A stretch of 64,000 nucleotides of DNA from Shimazuella soli (GCF_022511585.1 NZ_JAKWBN010000001.1:296269-360268), one strand, 5' to 3'; positions 55,155 through 63,719 are shown, counted from the first letter of the stretch. The notes: generated from the sequence alone by a model not told the origin. Numbers and translations are program-made.

Positions 55155-55322
55155 ATGAAACGAAAAACAGATCCCGTCCAATTTGTATGGGTTCAAAACC
55201 AGCATGAGAATCATTCAGCAGAGTTAAAAGAATCTCTAGAAGCAAAGAAGCGAGTGATTCAAGTATTGATGGAAATGGCACTAACAGAGCAACAAGAAAA
55301 GCCCATTCATCTGCTTGGATAA
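55155..55322 (+). CDS. 55-aa protein just upstream of recombinase 1 (candidate directionality factor)
   Basis: From the ATG at 55155 (AAAGGCGG before it): MKRKTDPVQFVWVQN, then a charged helix (ELKESLEAKKRVIQVLMEMA). It ends 33 bp before the recombinase and is probably co-transcribed. Its size and position are like those of recombination directionality factors of serine recombinases, but there is no sequence evidence for that role. Confidence 0.55.
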   Translation: MKRKTDPVQFVWVQNQHENHSAELKESLEAKKRVIQVLMEMALTEQQEKPIHLLG

Positions 55323-55355
55323 AAAAGTACTTTAAATGGAGAGGAGGGAAGAGGA

Positions 55356-56975
55356 GTGAAAACAGCCGTCTACGCTCGTGTATCTACAGGATTACAGGCA
55401 GTAGAAGGGACGAGTTTGGATACGCAGGTGGAGATGTGTACAGAAAAGGCACATGCATTAGGGTTATATCAGTTAGAGATTTACAGAGAATCCGGTGCAT
55501 CAGGGGAAGATATCGAGCGGCCAGAGATGGACCGTCTTCGGCAGGATATCGCACAGGGGAAAATAGGTAAAGTGATATGTGTTCATCCTGACCGCTTAAG
55601 TCGTAATTTAGTGGATAAATTGATCGTATGTGGAGAGTTTGACCGTCACGAAGTAGAACTTATTTTTTGTGATGCAGAATATCAAAATACACCAGAAGGC
55701 CAGTTGTTTTTCAATATGCAATCTGCTATTGCTCAATATGAGTTATCGATGATTCGAAAGCGAACAAGCAGAGGAAGATTAAAGGCGGTCGAGAAACAAA
55801 AGAAGATTATGCCGATGCGTTCTGCTCCTTTTGGTTATGATTTGGTTGATGCGCAGCTGATGATCAATGATACAGAAGCAAAGGTTGTTCGTCAAATATA
55901 CAAGTGGTATGTGTATCAGCATCTTACGTATCGAGAGATTGGCCACAAATTAGGTCAATTGGGTATATTACCAAAGCGAAAAGAGAGTAAAAATTGGAAT
56001 CGATCGTCTATTTATCGAATTTTATCGAGTGAAGTATATATAGGAATCTACCGTTATAATCGCCGCAAAGTGAAGAAACTGAAAGGAGAAAAAACAAGCA
56101 ATGGGAATCCAAAAAAAACATATGAATACAGGGATGCTTCCCAGTGGATTTCCGCCGAAGTTCCAGCTATTATTGATAAAACCCTATTTGAATTAGCACA
56201 GCGGCAGAAGGAAAAGAATACGACCAACAAAGGGAATAACCGATTTTCGTATTTGTTCAAAGGAATGATCCGCTGTGGTCATTGTGGACGAATGTGGAGC
56301 GGTACGACTTACTCTGGTAGAATAAATAAGCAAACAGGGAGAAAAGAGCGGTATCGCTGTTACCGATGTCCCAATAAAAACCCTCGGAAATTTGGCGCAA
56401 GTGTGGAAATATGCCCAACGAAAACGCTTCGTGCAGAAGTGATAGAAGAATATATATGGAATTTTATCATTCGTTCCATTGTTGATAAAGATGAGATTGT
56501 GAATCAGCTAAAAGAAGCATCAACTCAGCATGACCAGAGATTAGTCGATACGATAGAGGCAATGAAAAAACGGATCACCGAAAGGGAGAAAGAGCGGGAA
56601 AAAGTAAAGATTATGTTTGCCCGTGATGTGATCACCGAAGACGAAATGTTTCGTGATTTGAGTAAAATAAACAAAGATATCAACAGTTTGCAGACAGAGC
56701 TACAAAAGCTCCAGTATCATCTAAAGGTACAGCAAACAAATGAAGAAGAGAAAGAACGACTAAAATTGGTGATTGATTTCTTAGGAAGGTTAGTGGAGAA
56801 GGAAACGGATATTCCGTTTGAAAAGAAAAGGTATATCATTCAATCTTTGATCGACGAGATCATCCTAACTTTTGATGAAAATCAAAGCAACTGTGAAGTA
56901 ACCTGTGTTGGACACTTGGACACATTACTCGGTCGAATTGACATCGTTTCACGTTCACAACATGAAAAAATTTGA
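55356..56975 (+). CDS. Large serine recombinase 1 of the sigK element
   Basis: 539 aa from a GTG behind GGAGAGGAGGG. N-terminal resolvase domain [12 protein letters not shown] (catalytic Ser10), [11 protein letters not shown]-like [34 protein letters not shown]; recombinase domain (APFGYDL ... [16 protein letters not shown]); zinc ribbon [16 protein letters not shown] ... CYRCPNK; then a coiled coil (~405-470). The stop TGA (56973) lies in sigK sequence, so the gene spans the right att site. In the excised circle the frame would continue 34 more codons to a TAG at 52471. Confidence 0.92.
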   Translation: MKTAVYARVSTGLQAVEGTSLDTQVEMCTEKAHALGLYQLEIYRESGASGEDIERPEMDRLRQDIAQGKIGKVICVHPDRLSRNLVDKLIVCGEFDRHEVELIFCDAEYQNTPEGQLFFNMQSAIAQYELSMIRKRTSRGRLKAVEKQKKIMPMRSAPFGYDLVDAQLMINDTEAKVVRQIYKWYVYQHLTYREIGHKLGQLGILPKRKESKNWNRSSIYRILSSEVYIGIYRYNRRKVKKLKGEKTSNGNPKKTYEYRDASQWISAEVPAIIDKTLFELAQRQKEKNTTNKGNNRFSYLFKGMIRCGHCGRMWSGTTYSGRINKQTGRKERYRCYRCPNKNPRKFGASVEICPTKTLRAEVIEEYIWNFIIRSIVDKDEIVNQLKEASTQHDQRLVDTIEAMKKRITEREKEREKVKIMFARDVITEDEMFRDLSKINKDINSLQTELQKLQYHLKVQQTNEEEKERLKLVIDFLGRLVEKETDIPFEKKRYIIQSLIDEIILTFDENQSNCEVTCVGHLDTLLGRIDIVSRSQHEKI

Positions 56976-57114
56976 GAATACAGGAGAAGATGCAGAAGAT
57001 CTTATATCCATTGGGACGATTGGTTTAATTAAAGCGATTGAATCCTTTCAACCAAACAAAGGAACCAAGTTAGCAACCTATGCTGCTAGGTGCATTGAAA
57101 ATGATATTCTAATG
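56965..57114 (+). CDS. sigK: sigK internal segment (codons 68-116), flanked by two insertions
   Basis: Frame [49 protein letters not shown] is sigma-70 region 2 of sigma-K, starting at 56968. It has no start of its own at this level and joins in frame to the 67 codons at 52163-52363. After ATG at 57112-57114 the expected LR-KK-T..DVSL continuation is replaced by unrelated high-GC sequence ([11 protein letters not shown]). The missing 3' half with regions 3 and 4 is nowhere in this window. Confidence 0.88.
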
Positions 57115-57209
57115 TCAATAGTGGTGCGTAAGCAGGGCCTAGATAAATTGATGGTTCCATGTGAATGCCTTCGACACTCACACGGAACCGAGAATCCTGC
57201 TGGACGGTC

Positions 57210-57404
57210 TTATGGACGAGGAGTTTGAGACGCCTCCAAATCCTTGTCGAGTTCACGGAGAACTTCTTGCCTTTGCTGTGGAGTCATCTCCCTCAAGGCT
57301 TGCTGAGTTTCCGCATACACAGCAGGATCCGGGGATAGAACCCCATCCCTCAACTTTTCCAGGAGTAAGGCACCAATTCGCACATTGAGGGGCCAATCTG
57401 GGAA
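57210..57404 (-). pseudogene. High-GC gene fragment A (inverted pair with 58210)
   Basis: 64-codon open frame without ATG, from FPDWPLNVRIGALLLEKL to [12 protein letters not shown] and TAA. Clean helical, charged protein sequence (EMTPQQRQEVLRELDKD). GC is far above that of neighbours. An inverted partial copy of its first 14 codons is at 58210-58263. Family unknown. Confidence 0.55.
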
Positions 57405-57434
57405 TTACTTATAAATCAAGTTAATGTTCAGTAA

Positions 57435-57495
57435 AAAAGATGTGGTCATTTAACTGTTCATTGAATATCGAACAGAGTAAATGACCACATCTTTT
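57435..57495 (-). terminator. Long terminator hairpin of the secreted protein gene
   Basis: Perfect 18-bp arms 57435-57452 and 57478-57495 with A/T runs on both ends and an additional inner stem (CTGTTC/GAACAG). Confidence 0.85.
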
Positions 57496-57587
57496 GTTAA
57501 AAAACGTTAATTTAAAGATCGGTTGACCATATACAAACAACCTCAGTTTTGGTTACAGAAAAAAATACAGATGTTATACTTTAAGTA

Positions 57588-58001
57588 TTACCACATGATA
57601 TAGTTAGCCAAAGATCCATCCCCATCACATTTGTTATTGTTGTTAAAACTGTACCAGTAGTTATCGTCACATTGTAGATAGAGTCGATACTGATTAGTTA
57701 AACCATAAATTTTGCCACTATAAACCCCTTGACTGGTTCGTTTTCCTCGTTTAATAATAACTCCTGTTTTTGTATCTTTTATATACCATTTCATGTCGAT
57801 ATTATTGTGTGTGGCAACTTGCCATACGATCATATGTTTGGAAGTCACGGATAATGCTTGTGAGTAAGCGTGATTACGTGTTTTGTAAATACTAACATAA
57901 ACAGACCAGTTACCTGTGGCAGCAAGAGTGTTGGATTGAATTGTAAAGACAAATACAAGTGCTAAAACGGCAGCAGTACAAGATATCCAGAATTTTTTCA
58001 T
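57588..58001 (-). CDS. Small secreted protein in element 2
   Basis: 137 aa with a signal peptide (residues 1-~28, TLA-ATG). The mature part is rich in Tyr, Trp, Lys and Asn, with two Cys (LYLQCDDNYW, NNNKCDGDG), and ends YIMW. AAAGGGG precedes the ATG. It has its own strong terminator and is flanked on both sides by inverted copies of a high-GC gene fragment. Could be a secreted bacteriocin or spore-associated protein; no family recognised. Confidence 0.6.
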   Translation of the reverse strand: MKKFWISCTAAVLALVFVFTIQSNTLAATGNWSVYVSIYKTRNHAYSQALSVTSKHMIVWQVATHNNIDMKWYIKDTKTGVIIKRGKRTSQGVYSGKIYGLTNQYRLYLQCDDNYWYSFNNNNKCDGDGSLANYIMW

Positions 58002-58345
58002 AAATGTTCCCCTTTCATAATAATCTTTTCAGATTAACGCTAATTATATACTTTTAAAATATAATTTCATATAGAATTTGTGTATTTTATTATAATTTAT
58101 CTACGCTAAGACATTCTACGAAATAAATTCGCTTAACGTAGGGTTTATTACAAAATGTTGGTGATACCCCAAGTAGGAACAGCCATTCTTCATTCGGTTA
58201 TGTATTTTATTTCCAGAGTGGCCCCTCAATGTGCAAATCGGTGCCTTACCCCTTCCAGGTCCATAGATTTCTCCAAGGATCGATTAGCTGGACAATTACT
58301 ACTGTATCACAATATATCAGTAGTCTATGGGCTCCATGTAAAAAA
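58002..58345. other. Gap with inverted copy of fragment A and a CTACG/CGTAG stem
   Basis: 58210-58263 reads FPEWPLNVQIGALPLPGP and stop on the plus strand, homologous to the start of fragment A at 57404-57360 in opposite direction (about 40 of 46 bases). CTACGCTAAG/CTTAACGTAG near 58101-58142 forms an imperfect hairpin. No functional gene. Confidence 0.5.
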
Positions 58346-58370
58346 GCTAACACGAAATTAAAGTGTTAGC
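58346..58370 (-). terminator. Terminator of the NUDIX-gntR unit
   Basis: GCTAACAC (58346-58353) pairs with GTGTTAGC (58363-58370); read on the minus strand it ends in TTTTTT. The gntR stop codon lies in the stem. Confidence 0.8.
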
Positions 58371-59148
58371 CTACATTTTTTCTATGAATTGAGTAAGTAT
58401 AGGTAAAATCGTGTAAAGATGAATTAGCAATAATTTTGCTATACTCAAAAAGTACTTTTTCGTCTTTCCCGTTGATACCCCAAATCCAGCGATCCATTTC
58501 TACCACTGGATTAGTACGAGATATATTCAGTAATGAGCATTCTTGTTCATTCGGCATTCTACAATTTAAACTTTCTGTTACTTCGGATGCATGAAGACCT
58601 TTATAATCTCTTAACCAATCAAACAAAGGAATTTTATGATCTTCTTGTCCTTCCAGCTCTTTTGTCAGTGATCCTAATAAATAAGTGGTAAGGATCCGAT
58701 ATGGGATACGATCAACTACTTGAATTCGATATCGTTTAAGTACTTCTTCATCCGGTTTAATATTCATTTTCTTGCCGATTTCTACCCCGGCAGGTGTGAT
58801 CTTAGATGGCTCCAGATAACGAATGGATACTTCTCTTCCTTGTTCTCTAGCAAGGTGAATGAATGATCCAACCTCTTGTAGTTCAGGACCACTGTTTTTT
58901 GGAAAGGAATCAACATTACCCATTGTCATTTTTTGTACTGGAAAGCGGACGAATGCCCCGCTATTGGGAACAATATCAATAAAATTTTCTTGTTGTAACC
59001 TTTGTAAAGCAGCACGAATTGTCCCCCGACTAGCTTTTAATTCTGTTGCTAAATTTCGCTCCGAAGGTAGCTTCTGTCCTGCTATATATTGATCTTTTAT
59101 TTGATTTCGTAACACAGTTACCACTTCATCAAGTTTTGCTTTCTCCAT
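58366..59148 (-). CDS. GntR-family regulator, HutC/FarR type (UTRA domain)
   Basis: 260 aa. Winged helix KLPSERNLATELKASRGTIRAALQRLQQENFIDIVPNSGAFVRF (residues ~24-67), then a UTRA ligand domain (EVLKRYRIQVVDRIPYRILTTYL ... TNPVVEMDRWIWG). 14 bp downstream of a NUDIX gene and probably co-transcribed with it. Confidence 0.82.
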   Translation of the reverse strand: MEKAKLDEVVTVLRNQIKDQYIAGQKLPSERNLATELKASRGTIRAALQRLQQENFIDIVPNSGAFVRFPVQKMTMGNVDSFPKNSGPELQEVGSFIHLAREQGREVSIRYLEPSKITPAGVEIGKKMNIKPDEEVLKRYRIQVVDRIPYRILTTYLLGSLTKELEGQEDHKIPLFDWLRDYKGLHASEVTESLNCRMPNEQECSLLNISRTNPVVEMDRWIWGINGKDEKVLFEYSKIIANSSLHDFTYTYSIHRKNVG

Positions 59149-59162
59149 TTCCTAATCCCCCC

Positions 59163-59633
59163 TTATCTTATAAATGCTGTTTCTCTCGATTCTAAATAAT
59201 CATTGATTCGTACTCTCTGGGCTGGATGCATTTCAAGTTCTTCTATATTATTTAGCGAAATAAACTCTACTTCTTTTGATTCTGAACTTACTTCCATTGA
59301 TCCACCTATGATTTGACAAGCAAAACATATGGAGAACTGTTGTCTTATTTCCCCATCTGAATAAGCAATGACATGCTTAGGATCAGTATAGATTCCAATG
59401 CATCTTAAAACTTCTACATCATATCCTGTTTCCTCTTTTACTTCTCGAATGATTGTCTCCTCGATCGATTCACCAATTTCCATTCCTCCTCCAGGTAAAG
59501 ACCACAAATTATTATCCCGTCTCTTTTGTAAGAGAATTCTATTTTTGTCGTCTATAACAACAGCGGAGGCTGCTGGAACTATTGAATTTGGTTTTGGTGA
59601 ATCGGCTTCGTGATAGTAGTCTTTTCGTCCCAT
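59163..59633 (-). CDS. NUDIX hydrolase
   Basis: 156 aa with a canonical Nudix box GGGMEIGESIEETIIREVKEETGYDV (residues ~47-72) and the downstream region typical of ADP-ribose/ADP-sugar or oxidised-nucleotide pyrophosphatases. GAAGGGAT precedes the ATG. First gene of a two-gene unit with the GntR regulator. Confidence 0.82.
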   Translation of the reverse strand: MGRKDYYHEADSPKPNSIVPAASAVVIDDKNRILLQKRRDNNLWSLPGGGMEIGESIEETIIREVKEETGYDVEVLRCIGIYTDPKHVIAYSDGEIRQQFSICFACQIIGGSMEVSSESKEVEFISLNNIEELEMHPAQRVRINDYLESRETAFIR

Positions 59634-60304
59634 AATATCCCTTCTTTTTTAAGTGATTTATACCAGATAAGGAAGTGAGGCGTATTACTTGGGAAAAACA
59701 GCCCTTATTCTTGGGATAGTTATCTTTTTTGTGGCACCAATAGACAACCCTATATGAATTGGCAAGCTTTATTCCCTTGGCGTGAAAAACTTCCCTTTAT
59801 CTTCTTTGGGCATTTTTAGCAGTGTTTCCAAAGGTTTTTCATTCTCATTATTGCTATATCCATGGCTTTTGGGGTTCAGTACACTCCGGGGTTCTTCTAT
59901 TTCTGGGATCGCCAAAGGCCACGGCGACAAGGAAATTAGATGAACACTCATGACCACAAACCCGTGGGGGGACTGACTTAGATTCGGCTTTAGTGTTTCG
60001 CCCATAAGCGATTCTCTAGCCTGTCTGAGCGGTTCCCGGTGCTAATAATGGAATACCCATAGAAAAAACAGGAAGGTAGCTTACCTCCCTGTTTTTGTTG
60101 TTTTATTCCGCAAACAAACTCTGATGTTGCTTTTTCTTCCACACAAATTGATAAAATACATATAGCAAGAACAGCTAAGAGGATTTTATTTAACGGATGA
60201 AGCAAGAGTGTTGGAGCTGATTGATAATAAGACAATTATTTGATTGGGTCGTTTTGTTATCTAGTCTTATTTAACAGAACAATTCAAGTGGACAAATAGA
60301 TTTA
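59634..60304. other. Decayed stretch with a lone IS3-type end and a bidirectional hairpin
   Basis: 59866-59883 is, on the minus strand, TGTACTGAACCCCAAAAG, identical to the IS end at 21100-21117, without any transposase. A hairpin AAACAGGAAGGTA/TACCTCCCTGTTT spans about 60066-60094 with T/A runs on both sides. Minus-strand frames here (e.g. 59990-60235 with LNKILLAVLAICILSICVEE) look partly protein-like but run through that hairpin, so I do not call them genes. Confidence 0.5.
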
Positions 60305-60334
60305 TTGATGAAAATTCTATTGATTCGGTATAAT
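60305..60334 (+). promoter_or_regulatory. Promoter of the exonuclease gene
   Basis: TTGATG (60305-60310), 18-bp spacer, TATAAT (60329-60334). Confidence 0.55.
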
Positions 60335-60469
60335 AAATTTAATCTCTGTTTGAAGCTCAGAGAAAAAAGCCCGTAGGGCCTTGTTTAATCGCAGTAACAA
60401 TCCTTAGGGAAACCCGTAGGGTATAGGCTGGCACCAGACCAGCCAAAGACCCCGAAGGATTGCATCATG

Positions 60470-60991
60470 ATGAACATCCAGTCTATCCGCGATGGAGTGT
60501 TCTTCGACTTGGAGTTCAATGGCCTGGAGATGATCTCCATCGGCTTTGTATCTCCGACGGAGGAGTACTACGCGGTGTCGGCTGAGGTCGACCAGCAGAA
60601 ACTGCTGGCCGACCAGTTCCTGGTGGACAACGTCTGGGCGCATCTCCCCACAAGGGAAGGCTCGCTTGACCTGTTGCATCCCGATGTCAAGTCGTTGGAG
60701 ATCATCGCCAACGACATCGAGGCGTACTTTGAGCGGAACAAGGGTCGTGAGTTGTGGGGATGGTGCCCCGCTTACGATAAGGTGATTCTCGATGGGATCT
60801 TTGGAGGTATGTTGAACTCCAAGGCCCCGATGTACGCACATGATGTCGAAACTGTCCGGCTTCTTCTCGGTAACCCCGAGCGGCCAGAGCAGAAGGCGGG
60901 TCTCCACAATTCCCTTGAGGATGCGCGGTACCAGCGCGACCTCGGGTTGTGGCTCGCCGACCGACTGGAGGAGAAGTTCGGTTTCCGATAG
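60470..60991 (+). CDS. DEDDh-type 3'-5' exonuclease, Rv2179c-like, of high GC
   Basis: 173 aa. VFFDLEF supplies the DxE metal pair, followed by MISIGFVS and EYYAVSAEV; ELWGWCPAYDKV has the third Asp and HNSLEDARYQ the His and last Asp. The layout matches the small actinobacterial/phage 3'-5' exoribonuclease family (Rv2179c). GC (well above 50 percent) and codon use (GCC, CTG, GTC, ATC) are strikingly different from all intact genes around it, indicating recent transfer, perhaps from an actinobacterial phage. AAGGAT precedes the start; two ATGs stand in tandem. Confidence 0.75.
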   Translation: MNIQSIRDGVFFDLEFNGLEMISIGFVSPTEEYYAVSAEVDQQKLLADQFLVDNVWAHLPTREGSLDLLHPDVKSLEIIANDIEAYFERNKGRELWGWCPAYDKVILDGIFGGMLNSKAPMYAHDVETVRLLLGNPERPEQKAGLHNSLEDARYQRDLGLWLADRLEEKFGFR

Positions 60992-61066
60992 TCGGTACCG
61001 GGCAGTGTTGGTGGGGCAACCCACCAGCGCTCGCCCGGAGTCAAAAATAATACAAATTAAATAGAT

Positions 61067-61100
61067 AAAGCTACTGATATTATGCTCCGTCAGTAGCTTT
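61067..61100 (+). terminator. Intrinsic terminator
   Basis: AAAGCTACTGA (61067-61077) pairs with TCAGTAGCTTT (61090-61100), then TTG. Confidence 0.85.
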
Positions 61101-61201
61101 TTGCTGTGTTGCTGTAGAGTTAGTACCTAATGATACGATTATTCGGCGGATAGCAAACAGGAGGCGACGAGGTTTCATCCTAGGATTGATCCGCCCGAAG
61201 A

Positions 61202-61360
61202 TTAGGTAACATCAACTGGTGTTGTTGCAGCCTTCCGCCTGATCTCTCCGACCTTGAGGAAGCTAGGGAGGAGGAAATGCAGATTCTTTAGCGATTCCCG
61301 CACCTTATCGCCGCTTGGACGGGTGATGATCTTCTCACCCACGCCGATCTGCAGCTCCTG
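61202..61360 (-). pseudogene. High-GC gene fragment B
   Basis: 52 codons open on the minus strand: QELQIGVGEKIITRPSGDKV through FLLPSFLKVGEIRRKA to a TAA. Upstream (towards 61400) another frame reads LTSLRTELTGAADRR, so a frameshift is likely. Family unknown; composition as for fragment A. Confidence 0.45.
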
Positions 61361-61568
61361 TCAGCTCTGTGCGGAGGGACGTTAGTTCGGCTTTTCTGAA
61401 AGGAGACGAACAATGAAGAAATCTAAGTATCAAAACGTCATCAAATCCCATCATTAGAGAAAAACTTCAGATGAGATAGTGAATAGGGTATTTAATGATG
61501 CAGTTGATAGGCATCTGGCGCTGTAGGACAAGCATCTCTCGCATACCTATATATTAGGTGGTGATGAG

Positions 61569-61778
61569 ATGCTTGTTGTTATGGTACAAGGTGAATTAGC
61601 GGACAAACTTCGCCGGAATTGCTACAATTTCCTTATCGAGAAATACAGAAGGGAGAAGTTATGCATTGATTGGAATTTACGCACGTGTGAGTACAGAAGA
61701 ACAAGCGAAGAAGGGTTTCAGTCTCCAGGATCAGATAAAGGAATGCAGGAAGAAAGCAAACAGTTCAGAGATAATTGA
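61569..61778 (+). CDS. Short ORF overlapping the start of recombinase 2
   Basis: The first ~33 residues (MVQGELADKLRRNCYNFLIE, then KYRREKLC) look like a genuine small protein, but the remaining codons overlap the recombinase frame by 113 bases. Probably a small upstream gene whose own stop has been lost, or a leader. No ribosome site of note. Confidence 0.3.
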   Translation: MLVVMVQGELADKLRRNCYNFLIEKYRREKLCIDWNLRTCEYRRTSEEGFQSPGSDKGMQEESKQFRDN

Positions 61779-63189
61779 ATATATAGATGATGGTTTTTCT
61801 GGTGAGTTTATTGATCGTCCAGCACTTACGCAATTGAGGGAAGATGCCCGTAAAGGGTTGATAAACAAGGTTATCTGTCTCGATCCAGACCGTTTATCAA
61901 GAAAACTAATGAACCAGCTTATCATTACAGATGAATTAGATAAAAAAGAAATCAAGTTGGAATTTGTAAATGGTGAATATGCGAAAACTCCGGAAGGAAA
62001 TTTATTTTATAGCCTCCGAGGTGCAATATCGGAGTTTGAGAAAGCAAAGATAAAAGAGCGTACAAGTCGAGGACGTAAAGAAAAAGCGAAACAAGGAAAA
62101 GTACTTCGAGATTTTATTATATATGGATATACATACAACAAGCAGACAGAACAATTAGAAATCAATGAGGAAGAAGCAAAAGTAGTAAAACTAATCTTCG
62201 ATCTATTTACTAAACCGAATGATAAGGTAAAAGGAATAAATGGTATTGCAAAACTTCTCACAGCTCAAGGCATACCAACCAAAAGAGGTGCTAAAGTTTG
62301 GCATCGACAAGTGGTGCGGCAAATCATATTAAATCCTGTTTATATGGGCGAATTTTATCAGAATAAGTGGAATACAGAAGGGATGCTGGGTAACCAATTC
62401 CGCTCCAAGGAAGAAAAGGTATCCATGAAACTACGATCAAAAGAAGAATGGATAAAAATTTCTTGTCCTCCTATAGTTGATGAAGCTACTTATCACCATG
62501 CACAAAAATTAATAAAAGATTCGAGAAGACGTTTTGCGAAAGAGAGTTTATATTCGTATTTATTAAGCGGGCTATTACGTTGTGGGAAATGCGGTAATAC
62601 CCTAACTGGAAGAAAGGCAAGAAATTGGGGTAAATACGAGTTTGAGTATACGGATAAGAAAAATTATTCTGGAGCAAAACATCCAGGTTGTGGTTTTCGT
62701 ATGAAGTGTGAGGAACTGGATACATATGTTTGGAAACAGTTATTAGAGTGGTTGGATCAGCCAGATGAGATTACAGCTACTATTGCAGATCGACTCACTC
62801 CAGAAGATGAAATTGCAACATTTGAACAAGTAGAAATGGAAAGATTAGAGCGAGAGATTGAAAAGACGAAAAAGGCAAGGAAAAAGGTATTAAAACTATT
62901 TGCATATGCAGATGATGAGGACATGACAGAAGAGGAAATAAAACAATCCATTCGAGAGCTGAAGGATAAAGAAAACGAATTGAAACAGAAGTTGTTGAAG
63001 TTACAGCAGAAAGTGAAACAAGATGAGGAGCATCATTATACAGCGGAAGTATTGAGGGAAGCAGCGGAGTATTATTTAAGCAAAAAGGGTGAACAAGAGT
63101 TAACACTTGAAGACAAACAACATCTAATCCGCCAAGTGGTAAGGGAAATAGTGCTGTATGATGATCGTGTAGAAATCTACACGTTTTAA
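61666..63189 (+). CDS. spoIVCA: Large serine recombinase 2, SpoIVCA-like
   Basis: 507 aa from a TTG (GGGAGAAG upstream). Starts MIGIYARVSTEEQ with the catalytic Ser; long stretches follow the B. subtilis SpoIVCA as I remember it: VICLDPDRLSRKLMNQLII, ISEFEKAKIKERTSRGR, GAKVWHRQVVRQI, YLLSGLLRCGKCGNTLTG, KNYSGAKHPGCG, LTLEDKQHLI. Zinc ribbon at ~300-345 (the second half has a single further Cys after KNYSGAKHPG), coiled coil ~395-455. SpoIVCA excises the skin element from sigK in the mother cell, and here sigK is indeed broken at the matching codons, 4.5 kb to the left. Confidence 0.88.
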   Translation: MIGIYARVSTEEQAKKGFSLQDQIKECRKKANSSEIIEYIDDGFSGEFIDRPALTQLREDARKGLINKVICLDPDRLSRKLMNQLIITDELDKKEIKLEFVNGEYAKTPEGNLFYSLRGAISEFEKAKIKERTSRGRKEKAKQGKVLRDFIIYGYTYNKQTEQLEINEEEAKVVKLIFDLFTKPNDKVKGINGIAKLLTAQGIPTKRGAKVWHRQVVRQIILNPVYMGEFYQNKWNTEGMLGNQFRSKEEKVSMKLRSKEEWIKISCPPIVDEATYHHAQKLIKDSRRRFAKESLYSYLLSGLLRCGKCGNTLTGRKARNWGKYEFEYTDKKNYSGAKHPGCGFRMKCEELDTYVWKQLLEWLDQPDEITATIADRLTPEDEIATFEQVEMERLEREIEKTKKARKKVLKLFAYADDEDMTEEEIKQSIRELKDKENELKQKLLKLQQKVKQDEEHHYTAEVLREAAEYYLSKKGEQELTLEDKQHLIRQVVREIVLYDDRVEIYTF

Positions 63190-63261
63190 ATATATTTCTA
63201 ACTAAGTCATATAATGAGTGGCGATGGTGTTGTGCTAAGAATCTGTTGATATTCCAGTAAA

Positions 63262-63418
63262 ACACCACCGTTGCCTCTTGCAGCTCGGATCTCTTCTTGA
63301 TCGCGGACAGTCGATGATCAATACGTTCGAGTGCCCTCGTCCGCAACTTCAGATCGTTCGACTCTTCGATTTCCTTCAACTCCTTGAGCCCGTAGTAAGC
63401 TTCTTGGAGGTTGAGACT
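63262..63418 (-). pseudogene. High-GC gene fragment C
   Basis: Minus-strand frame SLNLQEAYYGLKELKEIEES, then TRALERIDHRLSAIKKRSEL, with an in-frame stop just upstream and no clear ATG (a TTG exists). Helical and charged. After about 63262 the frame runs into antisense of recombinase 2 sequence and loses meaning. Family unknown. Confidence 0.4.
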
Positions 63419-63719
63419 TCACCATGGAAATAGGAAGGTTATCCTAATTTCTGTAGTAGTGCATAACTACAGTGCAGATACGAACGTTCTTTATAAGGAT
63501 CAGACTGTGTTCATATATAAAACACAGTCTGAAAATACTGGATAAACTTGAATTCTGTTCTTGAGGTGATCTTTTATTACTTGAGATCATTTTTCAACAA
63601 ACCAACAAAAAATTAGCTATACTTTTAACCAGTTGTAAATATCCAGATGATGGGGGATGAATTTCAAATATGTATGATTCTGATCCCCCAAGCCCATTGA
63701 ACTCAACAGTATTATTAAT
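63419..63719. other. Gap with a perfect hairpin
   Basis: TCAGACTGTGTT (63500-63511) pairs perfectly with AACACAGTCTGA (63521-63532), A-rich afterwards. It could end transcription of the partial gene to the right. No gene seen. Confidence 0.5.

Larger units (their letters stand above)
52361..56964 (+). mobile_element. sigK-intervening element 1 (skin-like), 4604 bp
   Basis: Bounded by the two broken ends of sigK. Aligning codons, left GTA-AAG-AGA-TTG and right ATG-AAA-AAA-TTT share AA and TT dinucleotides at the same codon positions, as expected for a serine recombinase with a 2-bp crossover; either one gives an in-frame HIVK(K/R)FENTG after loss of 4604 bp. Cargo: MNT/HEPN pair, Cse60-like gene, several decayed or very small genes, and a large serine recombinase whose 3' end crosses the right boundary. 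Confidence 0.85.

Noticed and set aside
52372-56967. Exact 9-bp match AACATGAAA at both ends of element 1 as the att core
   Set aside because: Recombination there (offset 4587) would leave a TGA in sigK and end the recombinase early; the offset of 4604 keeps both genes open and fits a 2-bp serine recombinase crossover.
59769-60235. Minus-strand ORFs as secreted peptides
   Set aside because: They read through a terminator hairpin and a lone IS end; no convincing start.
60404-61044. Several overlapping frames opposite the exonuclease
   Set aside because: High third-position GC keeps all frames open; only the plus-strand frame has the DEDDh motifs and a start site.
63190-63230. AATGA at the end of recombinase 2 as the right end of element 2
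   Set aside because: The sequence after it does not encode the sigma-K continuation on either strand.
62795-63379. 194-aa minus-strand frame opposite recombinase 2
   Set aside because: Most of it is antisense to a clear gene; only the first ~50 codons, outside the recombinase, look real and are listed as fragment C.
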